Assembly: GCF_002742635.1 (NCBI RefSeq)
Contig: NZ_PEGF01000002.1
Location: 930,001 to 994,000, forward strand
Length of the DNA stretch: 64,000 nucleotides
Origin: Caulobacter sp. X
Lineage (GTDB): Bacteria > Pseudomonadota > Alphaproteobacteria > Caulobacterales > Caulobacteraceae
Direction of reading: 5' to 3'
This document shows positions 9,375-18,804 of this stretch, piece after piece. The notes below the pieces were generated by a model. The model was not told the DNA's origin, did no database searches, and worked only from the letters and a program-made list of their open reading frames with translations. How positions within the stretch are numbered: the stretch's first letter is position 1; each line of letters begins with the position of its first letter. A program made the position numbers and the translations under genes.

Positions 9375-9794
9375 ATGACCAAGTCGTCGATCGAAGGGGG
9401 AAGCACGGCCATCGCCGTGTCGGGGCTGCAGGCCCAGAAGAAGCGTATCCAGATCCTGGCCGAGAACATCGCCAACGCCAACTCGACCGCCAGAACTCCC
9501 GGCGGCGAGCCCTATCGACGCCAGATTCCCGTCTTCAAGGTCGAGCCCATGGGCGGCGACGAGGGCGTGGTGCTGAGCGGGGTGAAGGCCGATCCCAAGC
9601 CATTCCCGCAAGCCTATGACCCTGGCCACCCGGCGGCCAACGCCGCCGGTTACGTGCTGTTGCCCAACGTCAACAGCCTGGCCGAGAGCCTCGACCTCAA
9701 GCAGGCCATGAAAGCCTACGAGGCCAATCTCAACGTCCTGGACACCCAGGACGCGATGGAGAAGGCCACCCTTTCCATTCTCGATAAGAAATAG
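9375..9794 (+). CDS. flgC: Orphan FlgC-like flagellar basal-body rod protein
   Basis: 139 aa, the usual FlgC length. Seen: the N-terminal rod signature (AVSGLQAQKKRIQILAENIA, then NANS), the central YRRQIPVFK, the Asp/Pro strand DPGHPAANAAGYVLLPNVN, and the C-terminal helix with LDTQDAMEKA. FlgC normally builds the proximal rod and sits in an flgBC-fliE operon. Here there is no flgB, fliE or any other flagellar gene nearby, and the gene lies between czcA and czcD behind its own short leader. It may be a displaced or extra copy. Function in this position unknown. Confidence 0.85.
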   Translation: MTKSSIEGGSTAIAVSGLQAQKKRIQILAENIANANSTARTPGGEPYRRQIPVFKVEPMGGDEGVVLSGVKADPKPFPQAYDPGHPAANAAGYVLLPNVNSLAESLDLKQAMKAYEANLNVLDTQDAMEKATLSILDKK

Positions 9795-9896
9795 ACCATC
9801 GGATCACGCGCGACGCCCACAATTGATCGGTTTCGTGCGTTGATCCCTCAAACTTGGCAGGCGCGTCTCGGCGCACGGGAAAGGGAGACGTTTTCG

Positions 9897-10787
9897 ATGG
9901 GAGCGGGACACGATCACGGCGCGAGCCAGGCCAATGGCCGCAGGCTCGCGATCGCCTTGGCGCTGACCTCGACGTTTCTGATCGCCGAGGTCGTCGCCGG
10001 CATCGCCTTCAACAGCTTGGCGCTGCTGTCGGACGCGGCGCACATGTTCACCGACGCCGCCGCCCTCGCCATCGCTCTGGCCGCCATCCGCGTCGGTCAG
10101 AAAAAGGCGACCGAGGAATTCACGTTCGGCTATCGGCGCTTTGAAATCCTCGCCGCGGCCTTCAACGCCATCCTGCTGTTCGGCGTGGCCATCTACGTGC
10201 TGGTCGAGGGCGTCAAGCGCATCGTCAATCCCGAGCCGGTCGGGTCGGTGGGGATGTTCATCGTCGCGGTGCTGGGCCTGGTCATCAACCTGGTCTCCAT
10301 GCGCCTGCTCAGCAGCCACAAAGACAAGAGTCTCAACGTCAAGGGCGCCTATCTGGAGGTCTGGGCCGACATGCTCGGCTCGCTGGGCGTGATCGTCGGC
10401 GCCGTCGTCATCAAGTTCACGGGATGGCGCTTCGTCGACCCGATCGTCGCCATCGGCATCGGCCTCTGGGTGCTGCCGCGCACCTGGATCCTGCTGAAGG
10501 ACACCTCCCGCATCCTGCTGGAAGGCGCCCCTCCGGGCATGGCCTTGGCCGGCGTGCGCAAGGCCATCACCGAGATGCTCGGCGTCGCCAGCGTCCATGA
10601 GCTGCACCTGTGGACCACCGGCGCCGACCAGGCCGTCTGCACCGTCCATGTCGTGCTGGCCGACGGGGCAGTGGGTGAGGATGTCCGCAAGGCCATCGCT
10701 GCGCGGCTGGAGACCGACTTCGACCTGCATCACGTCACGATCCAGACCGAGGTCGTGGAGTGCGCGGAGGAAGATCGGCACGCCTAG
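9897..10787 (+). CDS. czcD: Cation diffusion facilitator, CzcD type
   Basis: The ATG at 9897 is preferred (AAGGGAGA ribosome site 10 bp upstream), giving 296 aa. It starts MGAGHDHG, has six membrane helices, the TM2 site SDAAHMFTD, the TM5 site YLEVWADMLGS with Glu in place of the more common His, and a cytosolic tail with the LHLW strand. It exchanges cytoplasmic Zn, Co or Cd for protons and commonly accompanies CzcCBA. Confidence 0.93.
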   Translation: MGAGHDHGASQANGRRLAIALALTSTFLIAEVVAGIAFNSLALLSDAAHMFTDAAALAIALAAIRVGQKKATEEFTFGYRRFEILAAAFNAILLFGVAIYVLVEGVKRIVNPEPVGSVGMFIVAVLGLVINLVSMRLLSSHKDKSLNVKGAYLEVWADMLGSLGVIVGAVVIKFTGWRFVDPIVAIGIGLWVLPRTWILLKDTSRILLEGAPPGMALAGVRKAITEMLGVASVHELHLWTTGADQAVCTVHVVLADGAVGEDVRKAIAARLETDFDLHHVTIQTEVVECAEEDRHA

Positions 10788-10860
10788 GCGGCCGGCTGAA
10801 TGAGCGTAAGGCGCGTCCGCGTTCCGGGGCGCGCCAGGATTTTAGAGAGTGAGGTGACCC

Positions 10861-11211
10861 GTGGCCCAAGACGACCTGCACATCCTGAGGATCTATCTCG
10901 ACGCCGAGGCGACCTTGAACGGCGTGGCCTATGACGCGGTGCTGATCGAGCGCGCCCGCGCCATGGACATCGCTGGCGCGGCGGTGCTGCGCATCGAGGA
11001 GGCCTTCGGCGAGGCGGTGCTGCATGGCGCCAAGGCCCGCGACCTGGCGCCTGAACAGCACCTGATCGTCGAGATGGTCGATACCCGGTCCAAGCTCGAC
11101 GCTTTGGCCGCGACGCTCGAAGTGGCGGCCGATGTCGGTCTGGCGACCCTGGGCAAGGTCCAGGTCGTCGCCTATAGCGGCCACCGTCATCACAGCGCGC
11201 CGCCCGCCTGA
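10861..11211 (+). CDS. DUF190 (PII-like) protein
   Basis: GTG start with a GAGAGTGAGG ribosome site just upstream; 116 aa. The pattern RARAMDIAGAAVLRIEEAFGEA, then LHGAKARDLAPEQHLIVEMVD, is that of DUF190, a small PII-like nucleotide- or signal-binding fold often found beside CrcB or metal transporters. The C-terminus ends in GHRHH. It follows czcD by 73 bp and could modulate transport; the ligand is unknown. Confidence 0.8.
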   Translation: MAQDDLHILRIYLDAEATLNGVAYDAVLIERARAMDIAGAAVLRIEEAFGEAVLHGAKARDLAPEQHLIVEMVDTRSKLDALAATLEVAADVGLATLGKVQVVAYSGHRHHSAPPA

Positions 11212-11264
11212 GGCCGCGATCAAGCTAGCCCCGACCCGCAAGGGTCTATGTCGAGGAGCCGAAG

Positions 11265-11441
11265 ATGACCGATCCAAAATCCCCGCTCAAGCCAGATCCC
11301 CAGCCCGCGCCGCCATCCGATCGTTCGCCCCCCGAAGAGGGCGGCATGATCGACGAGGGCGGCGTCTATCGCGGCAATGTCGAAGGCGTCGAAAGTGAAA
11401 CCGAGACCCGCCGCGACGGCGGGATGATCGGCGAAGGCTAG
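11265..11441 (+). CDS. Small acidic hypothetical protein, 58 aa
   Basis: ATG 11265 with a GAGGAG ribosome site 9-14 bp upstream, stop TAG at 11439-11441. The composition is hydrophilic: a Pro-rich first third (KSPLKPDPQPAPP) and then two copies of a Gly-Met-Ile element (GGMIDEGG and GGMIGEG). No membrane helix or signal. Codon third positions are GC-rich as in real genes here. No family recognised. Confidence 0.6.
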   Translation: MTDPKSPLKPDPQPAPPSDRSPPEEGGMIDEGGVYRGNVEGVESETETRRDGGMIGEG

Positions 11442-11514
11442 GGCGCGCGGCACCAGGAGCGCCACCCGCGTTCGGGGACGCTCGGGTGCCATCCCGTCGC
11501 CGTCGGGGGACGAC

Positions 11515-12604
11515 ATGTATCCAGCTGACCTCAAATCCTTGACGGGCTTGCGCATCGTCGCGGCCGGATGGGTGCTCGTTTATCACTTCCGAAACCGGCT
11601 CGGCCTCGACCTCGAGCAGGTCGGCATGATCGACAAGGGCTACCTTGGGGTGGACCTGTTCTTCATCCTGTCGGGCTTCATCCTGTCCCACGTCTATGTG
11701 CGCGCCTGGGCGGAAGGTCGCTTCCCCTACAGCTCGTTTCTCTGGGCGCGCCTGGCGCGGCTCTATCCGGTCCACCTTCTGACTCTCGGCGCGACCATCA
11801 TGCTGTGGGGGCTGGGGCGCTGGGCCGGCGCCCGGTTCGAGGCCGCGGCCTTCGATCCGGCCGCCATCCCCCAACATCTACTACTGGTCCACGCCTGGTG
11901 GGCGACGCCGACCGTGCAGTGGAATTTTCCCTCCTGGTCGATCTCGGCCGAGTGGTTCGCCTACCTGACTTTCCCCGCCTTCGCCCTGGCGTCGTTGACC
12001 CTGCGCCGACGTCCGATCGTGGCGGTCGTCCTGGCGGCAACCCTGTTCTTTTCGCTCGACGCCATCGTTCAGGCCTACGGCGGATCGCTGACCAGGCTGA
12101 CCGCGCACGGCGGCGTGCTGCGGATCATCCCGTCCTTCGCCATGGGCGTGGCGCTCCATAGGCTCGGTTCGACCCGCGCGCCGCCCACGCTGGTGGCGCA
12201 CACGGGCATGGGCGTCGCCGTGGTCTGGATCGTCGTGGCCGCGACGCTGGGCCTGGCCGATCGCTGGACCTGGCTGGGTCTGGCGGCGCTCATCTACTGC
12301 ACCGCCGAGACGGCGAAGGCCGGGCGGGGCGGCGTCCTGGCCGGCGCCGCTGATGGTCTATCTGGGCGAGGTCTCCTACGCCGTCTACATGACCCACCTA
12401 CCGGTCGACATCGCCTATTTCGAGCTGCTCGATCGCTTCGTGCGGCCGGTCGGCGGCTGGGCGTGGGTGGCCTGGGGCGGTGTCCTGGTCTTCTGCATGT
12501 TCGTCTCCGTTGCGGTCTATCATGGCGTGGAGCGTCCCGCGCGCGGCTGGCTACGCCGCCATGATCCGTTCGTCAGGCGGCCCGAGCCCCATCAGCCGGC
12601 CTGA
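11515..12604 (+). pseudogene. Acyltransferase-3 family membrane protein, frameshifted
   Basis: The first 275 or so residues are a clear acyltransferase-3/OafA-type protein: LVYHFRN with the catalytic-type His in TM1, GYLGVDLFFILSGF, and WSISAEWFAY. Around 12336-12352 the frame ends and the conserved C-terminus (MVYLGEVSYAVYMTHLP, then ERPARGWL) continues one base further on, to 12604. One extra base would explain it. A paralogue at 54.5 kb reads through this point (APALVYLGEVSYS), which confirms the shift. Real decay or sequencing error cannot be told apart here. Confidence 0.8.
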
Positions 12605-13010
12605 CGAGCGCGCCGTCCTTCTCGGTCCCGTCAAACAGGACGACGAACTCGCTGACCGTGGAGCCGCGGGTGATCGACACGTGCGCCACGAACGTTAGGG
12701 GCTCGCGGACCTTGGCGGTCGACTCCAGCCGACCGTTCCGTCGGTCGAAAACGAACCTCAGTCCAAGGCCGTCGGCGCGCAGCGTGGCGACGACGACTTG
12801 GTCGGCTTGGAGGCTTCCCAGGAGCGGGGTTACGCGGAAGTTCCAGGCCGCCCGGCGGCGAATGATCTCCAGCCGAATGGCCCCATTGTCGAGATAGATG
12901 CAATGGGGGTCTCCGCCATCGCCGTCGTGGTAGAGCGCCAGCACCCCCTCGAACCGGTGCATCCAGACCAAGATCAGTACCGCGACTAGGGCGATGAAAA
13001 CCAACAGCAC
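12573..13010 (-). CDS. Membrane-anchored hypothetical protein, 145 aa
   Basis: GTG start at 13010. An N-terminal hydrophobic anchor (LLVFIALVAVLILVW) is followed by a soluble, probably beta-rich domain (YLDNGAIRLEIIRRR, then VTPLLGSLQADQVVVATL). The 3' end overlaps the 3' end of the acyltransferase by 32 bp in convergent orientation. Family not recognised. Confidence 0.5.
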   Translation of the reverse strand: MLLVFIALVAVLILVWMHRFEGVLALYHDGDGGDPHCIYLDNGAIRLEIIRRRAAWNFRVTPLLGSLQADQVVVATLRADGLGLRFVFDRRNGRLESTAKVREPLTFVAHVSITRGSTVSEFVVLFDGTEKDGALVRPADGARAA

Positions 13011-13213
13011 GGCGGCGGTCAGGGCTCAGGGGTGGGCGGCGGCATAGAGCGTCAGATCGTGGATCGGGGTCACGAGGCGTTGCTTCCGGCTAGTGACGGG
13101 TAGGACAGGAGGGGGCCGGCGCGCACCGACGCGCAGAGCCGCGGCATGCGGCCGATAGATTTCTGAGACATGGAATTCCTCGAACACGGAGGGCGCGGCC
13201 GTGGCCGCGCGGT

Positions 13214-13630
13214 CTAGGCGATGGATTCGAGATCGGGTTTGGGCGGACGGTCTTGCGGGTTGCTGGTCAGGCCCGTGCTGCGGTCGTTCGTCAGGTGGAA
13301 CCGGACGACCATGGCGAGCGAGACCGTGGGTTCGATCGCATGGGCGGTCGACCCAAAGAGGGAGGGGCCATCGGCATGGTGCTGATGGGCGCCCGAGGCG
13401 GGCGATTCTGAGGTCTGGAGATCGGTCGGCGTCGACGGCGCCGAGACGCGATCGTCTGTCCTACCGACGGGGCGCTCCGGGTCCTCAGCGATCGTGGAGG
13501 GCGCGGCCCCGAAGAGGTCGGCGTCAAGATGGGTCCGGTCGACCGGCATCAGCAGGGCGAGCACCGCCATTAGCAGGGCGGCCATGGCCACCACCACCTG
13601 ACGAAGCTGCCCTAACACGCCAACCCCCAC
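13214..13630 (-). CDS. CzcI-like small membrane/periplasmic His-rich protein
   Basis: GTG start, 138 aa. An N-terminal hydrophobic helix (VVVAMAALLMAVLALLM) is followed by a polar region with the cluster GAHQHHADG and a Pro-rich tail (NPQDRPPKP). The tail and layout echo the proteins at 2832 and 21901, which precede RND operons. Here no efflux operon follows on this strand, so it looks like an orphan copy. Function unknown. Confidence 0.5.
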   Translation of the reverse strand: MGVGVLGQLRQVVVAMAALLMAVLALLMPVDRTHLDADLFGAAPSTIAEDPERPVGRTDDRVSAPSTPTDLQTSESPASGAHQHHADGPSLFGSTAHAIEPTVSLAMVVRFHLTNDRSTGLTSNPQDRPPKPDLESIA

Positions 13631-14031
13631 GGTCCCCCGCTAGCTGCAATGCCGACACTCTTGCGCTTTCGGCCGATATCTTCAACGCTGCAGGCCGGTT
13701 GCGAGTGTGTTCAGCTATCCGTTTCGGACAGCGGTCCGGGCTGCCCGCGGGCTGAGGCCGTCTTTGACCCACTGCTTCACATAGTGGCTCCCGATATGGG
13801 CATTGGTCGGACCTGATGTCGATCCCAGCTTTCGGCCAGGGCGGGATACGCGAGACGTCCGGCACGTTCAGGAACGAGCGATTTAGGCTCCATCCCGCCG
13901 CCTGAGGCTGCCGCACCGCCCCGGCCCGATGACCCTTGAAGGTGTCGAGGGCTAAGTACTCTAGGCGGCGGCCCACTGGAGGTCAATTTCATCTAAAGCC
14001 GGCTAGATCGAGGTGAGGCGGGCTGTAGTAC
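13631..14031 (+). other. Intergenic stretch without a recognisable gene
   Basis: About 400 bp between the His-rich gene and the GDCCVxC gene. Open frames here are short and in no known family. The longest on the - strand extends into the neighbouring gene antisense and has no ribosome site. One - strand frame ends in a plausible protein-like tail (YVKQWVKDGLSPRAA) but has no start. It may be remnant sequence. Confidence 0.4.
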
Positions 14032-14253
14032 TCACCCGCAACACGCGCTGCAATTTTTCTGAATCGGTGGGCACGGAACGTCGCCGTAGGAGCAGTAGAC
14101 GCAGCAGTCGCCCGGCTTGGGCTTCAGCACCGCGCCACAGCCTCGGCAGTCGTAGAAATACTGACAGGCGTCGGTAGGCATGGTCTCGGTGGCCTTGTGG
14201 CCGCATTGCGGACAGGTCAGGGTCGACTGAGGTTTGATCTGGACATCGCTCAT
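14032..14253 (-). CDS. GDCCVxC-domain small Cys-rich protein
   Basis: 73 aa with 12 cysteines: CPQC near residue 14, CQYFYDCRGC at 30-39, the family motif GDCCVYCSYG at 49-57, CPP at 61, and a C-terminal CSACC. The GDCCVxC family is known from mercury and metal loci, and some members are selenoproteins; no TGA is read through here. Its ATG overlaps the merT stop, so it is the second gene of the mer transcript. A zinc-ribbon-like metal-binding protein, probably handling Hg delivered by MerT (inference). Confidence 0.85.
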   Translation of the reverse strand: MSDVQIKPQSTLTCPQCGHKATETMPTDACQYFYDCRGCGAVLKPKPGDCCVYCSYGDVPCPPIQKNCSACCG

Positions 14254-14612
14254 CGGCGCGCATTCCGGATCAGGCCCAGGGCCCAAGGTTCGATGATCGG
14301 CTGCCAGAGCATGGCAAGGACGACGAGAAGGGTGGCCGCGCCCAACAGACCCACCTCCAGCCGCGAGGGGGCAGCGCAGGCGTTGTCGATCCGACACCTC
14401 CGCGCCCGTCGCCAGGTCAGGGCCCAGCCCGCGCCGATGGCGCCCAGCGCCAGAAGGGTGAGCCAAGCGCGCTGACCCGCGATCCAGCCAAGACCGCCCA
14501 AGCCCAGGCCCGCCAGCGCCAGGGACATCGGCAAAATGCAGCAAGCCGCCCAGGCCAGCACCGCACTGGCCGCCGCTGTCAGCGCGGTCCAGCTCAAGGC
14601 CGCCTCCGTCAT
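14250..14612 (-). CDS. merT: MerT-like mercuric ion transport protein
   Basis: 120 aa from the ATG at 14612 (an in-frame ATG at 14660 is possible). Three to four hydrophobic helices. The first contains the vicinal pair Cys24-Cys25 (WAACCILP), the same positions as in Tn21 MerT. The cytoplasmic loop has Cys73 and Cys79, six apart as in MerT. MerT moves Hg(II) across the inner membrane, normally handing it to MerA. No merA or merP is seen in this window. Confidence 0.85.
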   Translation of the reverse strand: MTEAALSWTALTAAASAVLAWAACCILPMSLALAGLGLGGLGWIAGQRAWLTLLALGAIGAGWALTWRRARRCRIDNACAAPSRLEVGLLGAATLLVVLAMLWQPIIEPWALGLIRNARR

Positions 14613-14700
14613 GCGCCGGGGCGTTCCGTCGCCCGGTGTCCCAAGCCCGCGTCTTGTCATCACGCCATCACCTGCTGTTGCGATCCGCGCCAAGATGCCA

Positions 14701-14717
14701 TCTGTAGCGACTACAGA
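14701..14717 (-). promoter_or_regulatory. MerR operator in the merT promoter
   Basis: A perfect dyad TCTGTAG-CGA-CTACAGA. On the - strand it lies between a -35-like TTGAGT (14717-14722) and a -10-like CATCTT, spaced 19 bp, which is the long spacer expected of MerR-activated promoters. It sits between the divergent merR (14746) and merT (14612) starts, so it can serve both activation of merT and autoregulation. Confidence 0.75.
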
Positions 14718-14745
14718 CTCAAGCCCTAATCGAAGACCGCGAACC

Positions 14746-15198
14746 ATGGCTGGCCAGGCAATTCAGATCGGCGAACTTGCTCGTCGTACTGGCTGCAACA
14801 TCGAGACGATCCGCTACTACGAGCGGATCGGCTTGATTTCCGCGCCCCTGCGCCGAGGACGCTACCGGACCTATGAGACCCGGGACGTCGAGCAGCTGAG
14901 CTTCGTGCGTAGAGCGCGGGAGCTGGGGTTCAAGTTGGATGAAGTCCGCGCCTTGCTGACCTTGGCGACCGATGAAGCCGCCGCCTGCGCCGAAGTTCGC
15001 GATCTGGCGGCGGCCCACCTTCATGACGTGCGTGCCCGGATCGCCGACCTTCGGCGGATGGAACGGGTCTTGGCGGACGCTGTGAAAGCGTGCGAGGCCG
15101 GGCAAGATCCAGGATGCCCGCTGATCCAGACGCTTGGCGCGAAGGCCGGCGGCGCGGGGCAAGACACGATCTCCGCCGCGCCATGGGCGAGACCCTGA
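14746..15198 (+). CDS. merR: Hg(II)-type MerR transcriptional regulator
   Basis: 150 aa, starting MAGQAIQIGELARRTG with the winged HTH (NIETIRYYERIGL). Cys81, Cys116 and Cys124 correspond in context to the three Hg ligands of MerR (82, 117, 126); the last two sit in ACEAGQDPGCPLIQ. That makes it a genuine mercury-type sensor rather than CueR or ZntR. It is divergent from merT, with a dyad operator between them. Confidence 0.9.
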   Translation: MAGQAIQIGELARRTGCNIETIRYYERIGLISAPLRRGRYRTYETRDVEQLSFVRRARELGFKLDEVRALLTLATDEAAACAEVRDLAAAHLHDVRARIADLRRMERVLADAVKACEAGQDPGCPLIQTLGAKAGGAGQDTISAAPWARP

Positions 15199-15258
15199 CC
15201 TTGGCGGGTGACAGGATCGGCGGACGCGAACATCGATCCGCGCCCGCCGGCCAAGCCG

Positions 15259-15645
15259 CTATCGCTTGCTGATCGCGGTCACCTCGCCCGCGCCGTCATG
15301 GAGCTTCAGGTCGAAGGCGACATGATCGCCGATCGCGACGCCGTCCAGCAGGGCCGGCGCAATCTTGAAGCCCATGGTCATGGCCGGCCAGCCGGCCTGG
15401 GGGATGGCTTCGTGGTCGAGGGTGATCGTGCCGGCGGCCTTGTCGATCGCCTTCACGACGCCGACGCCCTTGGCCATCTTGTCGGCCGGAGCCATGTCCA
15501 TGCCGGCCATCGCGTTGCTCGCTGGAGCAGGAGTGGCGGCGGGAGCTGGAGCGGCGGGCGTCGCGGGCGCTTCGGCCTTGCGGCCGCAGGCGGCCAGGCT
15601 GGTCGTCGCTAGCAGGGCGGCCAGGGTCAGGGACAGGGTCTTCAT
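15259..15645 (-). CDS. cusF: CusF-domain periplasmic copper lipoprotein
   Basis: 128 aa. The signal ends in a lipobox LAAC, an Ala/Pro linker and MAGMDMAP follow, then a CusF fold with the Cu(I)-binding His and WPAMTMGF motif (His-Trp-Met-Met site). It hands Cu(I)/Ag(I) to the CusCBA pump. Last gene of the cus operon, 12 bp after cusA. Confidence 0.9.
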   Translation of the reverse strand: MKTLSLTLAALLATTSLAACGRKAEAPATPAAPAPAATPAPASNAMAGMDMAPADKMAKGVGVVKAIDKAAGTITLDHEAIPQAGWPAMTMGFKIAPALLDGVAIGDHVAFDLKLHDGAGEVTAISKR

Positions 15646-15657
15646 CGGGTTAATCTC

Positions 15658-18600
15658 CTAGGCTGAAGTGGAAGCAGAAGCGGGGGGGCGGGCCTGGCGG
15701 CGGCGCAGCAGCAGGTAGCCGGCCGGGATCACGAACATCGACAGCAGCGGCGCGGTGAGCATGCCGCCGATCATCGGGGCGGCGATGCGGCTCATCACTT
15801 CGGAACCCGCGCCATGACCCCAGAGGATCGGCGCCAGACCCGCCAGGATCACGGCCACGGTCATGGCCTTGGGCCGCACCCGCAGCAGGGCGCCTTCTCG
15901 TACGGCGGCCTCGACCTGGTCGGGCGTGGGGTTGGGACCCAGGGCGTCCATGGCGTGCTTGAGATAGATCAGCATCACCACCCCGAACTCGGCCGAGACC
16001 CCGGCCAGGGCGATGAACCCGACGCCGGTGGCCACCGACTGATGGAAGCCTGCCAGGTACAGCGTCCAAATCCCGCCGGTCAGGGCGAACGGCAAGGTAG
16101 CCATAATCAGCCCCGCTTCGTCGAAGCGACGGAAGATCACGTAGAGCAGCACGAAGATGATCAGCAGGGTGGCCGGCACGACGATCTTCAGCCGGTCGGC
16201 GGCCCGCTGCAGATATTCGAACTGCCCCGAGTAGGAGACGCTGACGCCGGGCGAGAGCCGCACCTTCTGGGTCACTGCTTGGCGCAGGTCGCCGACGACC
16301 GAAGCCAGGTCACGGCCTCGAACGTCGACATAGACCCAGGTCGTGGGTCGGCCGTTCTCGCTCTTGAGCATCGGCGGCCCGTCGGCGATCTGGACCTGCG
16401 CCACCGTGCCCAGGGTGATCTGGGCGCCGCCGGGCGTCAGCACCGGCAGGGCCCGCAGGCCTTCCAGGCTATCCCTCAGTTCACGCGGATAGCGGACACT
16501 GATCGGATAGCGCGCCAGGCCCTCGACCGTCTGGCCGATGGTCTCGCCGCCGATCGCGCCGGAGACGATCGATTGGACGTCATCGATGTTGAGCCCGAAC
16601 CGCGCGGCGGCGGCCCGGTCGATGCGGACGTCGACATAACGCCCGCCGGTCAGCCGCTCGGCCAAGGCCGAACTGACCCCGGGAACGCTCTTGGCCACGC
16701 CCTCGACTTCGCGCGCGATGCGGTCGAGTTCCGCCAGGTTGGCCCCCGACACCTTGACCCCGATCGGGCTCTTGATGCCGGTGGCCAGCATGTCGATACG
16801 GTTGCGGATCGGCGGCACCCAGACATTGGTGAGGCCCGGGACGCGTACGCGCTGGTCGAGCTCGGCGACCAACTTGTCGGGCGTCATGCCCAGCCGCCAC
16901 TGGTCGCGCGGCTTGAAGCGGATGGTGGTCTCGAACATCTCCAGCGGGGCCGGATCGGTGGCGCTCTCGGCGCGGCCGGCCTTGCCGAACACGCTGTCGA
17001 CCTCCGGTACGGTCTTAATCATCCGGTCGGTCTGCTGGAGGAGCTGTCCGGCCTTGGCGGCCGACAGGCCCGGCAGGGCCGAGGGCATATAGAGCAGGTC
17101 GCCTTCGTCCATGTTGGGCATGAACTCCCCGCCCAGATGGGCCAGCGGCCAAGCGGTGGTGGCAAAGGCCAGAAGCGCGACCACAAGCGTCGTCCTGGGG
17201 CGATGCATCACCCGGTCCAGCAGCGGGCGATAAGCCGCCGTCAGCACGCGGTTGATCGGATTGGACGCCTCGTCGGGGATACGGCCCCGGATCAAATAGC
17301 CCATCAGCACCGGGATCAAGGTCACCGACAGGACGGCCGCCGCCGCCATGGCGTAGGTCTTGGTGAAGGCCAGGGGGCGGAAGAGCCGGCCTTCCTGCGC
17401 TTGTAGTGTGAAGACCGGGATGAACGACAGGGTGATGATCAACAGGCTGAAGAACAGCGCCGGACCGACCTCGGCGGCGGCCTCGGTGATCACCTTCCAG
17501 CGGGTCTCGCCAGCCAGGGTCTCACCCGGATGCTCGTGGGCCCATCGCTCCAGCTTCTTGTGGGCGTTCTCGATCATCACCACGGCCGCGTCGACCATGG
17601 CTCCTATGGCGATGGCGATGCCACCCAGCGACATGATGTTGGCGTCGACGCCCTGGCTCTTCATGACCAGAAAGGCGGCCAGGACGCCCAGCGGCAGCGA
17701 GATGATCGCCACCAGGGCCGAACGCAGGTGGCCCAGGAACAGGGCGCAGACCAGGGCGACGACCAGGAATTCCTCCAGGAGCTTGCCGGTCAGGTTATGG
17801 ACGGCGCGGTCGATCAGGCCCGAGCGGTCGTAGGTGGTGACCACCTCGACGCCGGGCGGCAGGCTCTTCTTCAGCTCGGTCAGCTTGGCCTTCACCGCCG
17901 CGATCGTGGTGCGGGCGTTTTCGCCGGAGCGCAAGATCACCACCCCACCGGCCACCTCGCCTTGACCGTTGAGTTCGGCGATGCCGCGTCGCATCTCCGG
18001 GCCGACCTGGATCGTGGCCACGTCCCCGAGACGCACGGGGATCCCGCCGGCCGCCGTCCTGAACGGCACGGCCTGGAAGTCCTCAATCGTCTTCAGATAG
18101 CCGGTGGCGCGGACCATGTACTCGGCCTCGCCCAGCTCCAGCACCGAACCGCCGGTCTCGGCGTTGGCGCCCTTCAGCGCGGCGACGACCTGTTGGTGCG
18201 TGACCCCGAAGCTGGCCAGCTTCTGCGGATCGAGCACGACCTGATACTCGCGCACCATGCCGCCGATCGCCGAGACCTCGGCTACGCCCGGCAGGGCCTT
18301 CAGCTCATAGCGCAGGAACCAGTCCTGCAACGAGCGCAGCTGGCTGAGGTCGTGGCCGCCGGTCTTGTCGACCAAGGCGTACTCATAGACCCAGCCGACC
18401 CCTGTGGCGTCGGGACCTAGGGCTGGGCGGGCGCTTTCGGGCAGGCGCGACTGAACCTGGTTGAGATATTCCAAGACCCGCGATCGGGCCCAGTAGAGGT
18501 CGGTCTTGTCGTCGAAGATCACGTAGACGAAGCTGTCGCCGAAGAACGAATAGCCGCGCACGGTCTTGGCTCCGGGCACCGACAGCATGGTGGTGGCCAA

Positions 18601-18804
18601 GGGATAGGTGACTTGGTTTTCGACCAGTTGCGGGGCTTGGCCCGGATAGCTGGTGCGGATGATCACCTGGGTGTCGGAGAGGTCGGGCAAGGCGTCGATC
18701 GAGGTCGAGCGCACGGCCAGGCCGCCGGCCACGATCAGCGCCAGGGCGCCCAGCAGCACGAAGAAGCGGTTGGCGACCGACCAGCGGATCAGGGCGGCGA
18801 TCAT
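15658..18804 (-). CDS. cusA: Cu(I)/Ag(I) RND efflux pump CusA (HME4)
   Basis: 1048 aa. TM4 carries [16 protein letters not shown], the copper/silver form of the motif. The periplasmic cleft contains methionines in APLEMFET and NRIDMLATG, matching the Met triad that binds Cu(I) in E. coli CusA. The ATG overlaps the cusB stop. Trimeric inner-membrane pump taking metal from periplasm or cytoplasm and driving it through CusBC. Confidence 0.95.
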   Translation of the reverse strand: MIAALIRWSVANRFFVLLGALALIVAGGLAVRSTSIDALPDLSDTQVIIRTSYPGQAPQLVENQVTYPLATTMLSVPGAKTVRGYSFFGDSFVYVIFDDKTDLYWARSRVLEYLNQVQSRLPESARPALGPDATGVGWVYEYALVDKTGGHDLSQLRSLQDWFLRYELKALPGVAEVSAIGGMVREYQVVLDPQKLASFGVTHQQVVAALKGANAETGGSVLELGEAEYMVRATGYLKTIEDFQAVPFRTAAGGIPVRLGDVATIQVGPEMRRGIAELNGQGEVAGGVVILRSGENARTTIAAVKAKLTELKKSLPPGVEVVTTYDRSGLIDRAVHNLTGKLLEEFLVVALVCALFLGHLRSALVAIISLPLGVLAAFLVMKSQGVDANIMSLGGIAIAIGAMVDAAVVMIENAHKKLERWAHEHPGETLAGETRWKVITEAAAEVGPALFFSLLIITLSFIPVFTLQAQEGRLFRPLAFTKTYAMAAAAVLSVTLIPVLMGYLIRGRIPDEASNPINRVLTAAYRPLLDRVMHRPRTTLVVALLAFATTAWPLAHLGGEFMPNMDEGDLLYMPSALPGLSAAKAGQLLQQTDRMIKTVPEVDSVFGKAGRAESATDPAPLEMFETTIRFKPRDQWRLGMTPDKLVAELDQRVRVPGLTNVWVPPIRNRIDMLATGIKSPIGVKVSGANLAELDRIAREVEGVAKSVPGVSSALAERLTGGRYVDVRIDRAAAARFGLNIDDVQSIVSGAIGGETIGQTVEGLARYPISVRYPRELRDSLEGLRALPVLTPGGAQITLGTVAQVQIADGPPMLKSENGRPTTWVYVDVRGRDLASVVGDLRQAVTQKVRLSPGVSVSYSGQFEYLQRAADRLKIVVPATLLIIFVLLYVIFRRFDEAGLIMATLPFALTGGIWTLYLAGFHQSVATGVGFIALAGVSAEFGVVMLIYLKHAMDALGPNPTPDQVEAAVREGALLRVRPKAMTVAVILAGLAPILWGHGAGSEVMSRIAAPMIGGMLTAPLLSMFVIPAGYLLLRRRQARPPASASTSA

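Noticed and set aside
9375-9794. Idea that the flgC-like gene is a metal-binding protein mis-called as FlgC
   Set aside because: It lacks Cys/His clusters and matches FlgC in length and in both terminal helices.
13070-13171. 33-aa - strand frame with GAGGA before its ATG
   Set aside because: Good ribosome-like site but no hydrophobic or domain features and no way to tell it from chance.
14032-14253. Possible selenocysteine TGA in the GDCCVxC gene
   Set aside because: The motif positions are encoded by ordinary Cys codons and the frame ends at its normal stop.
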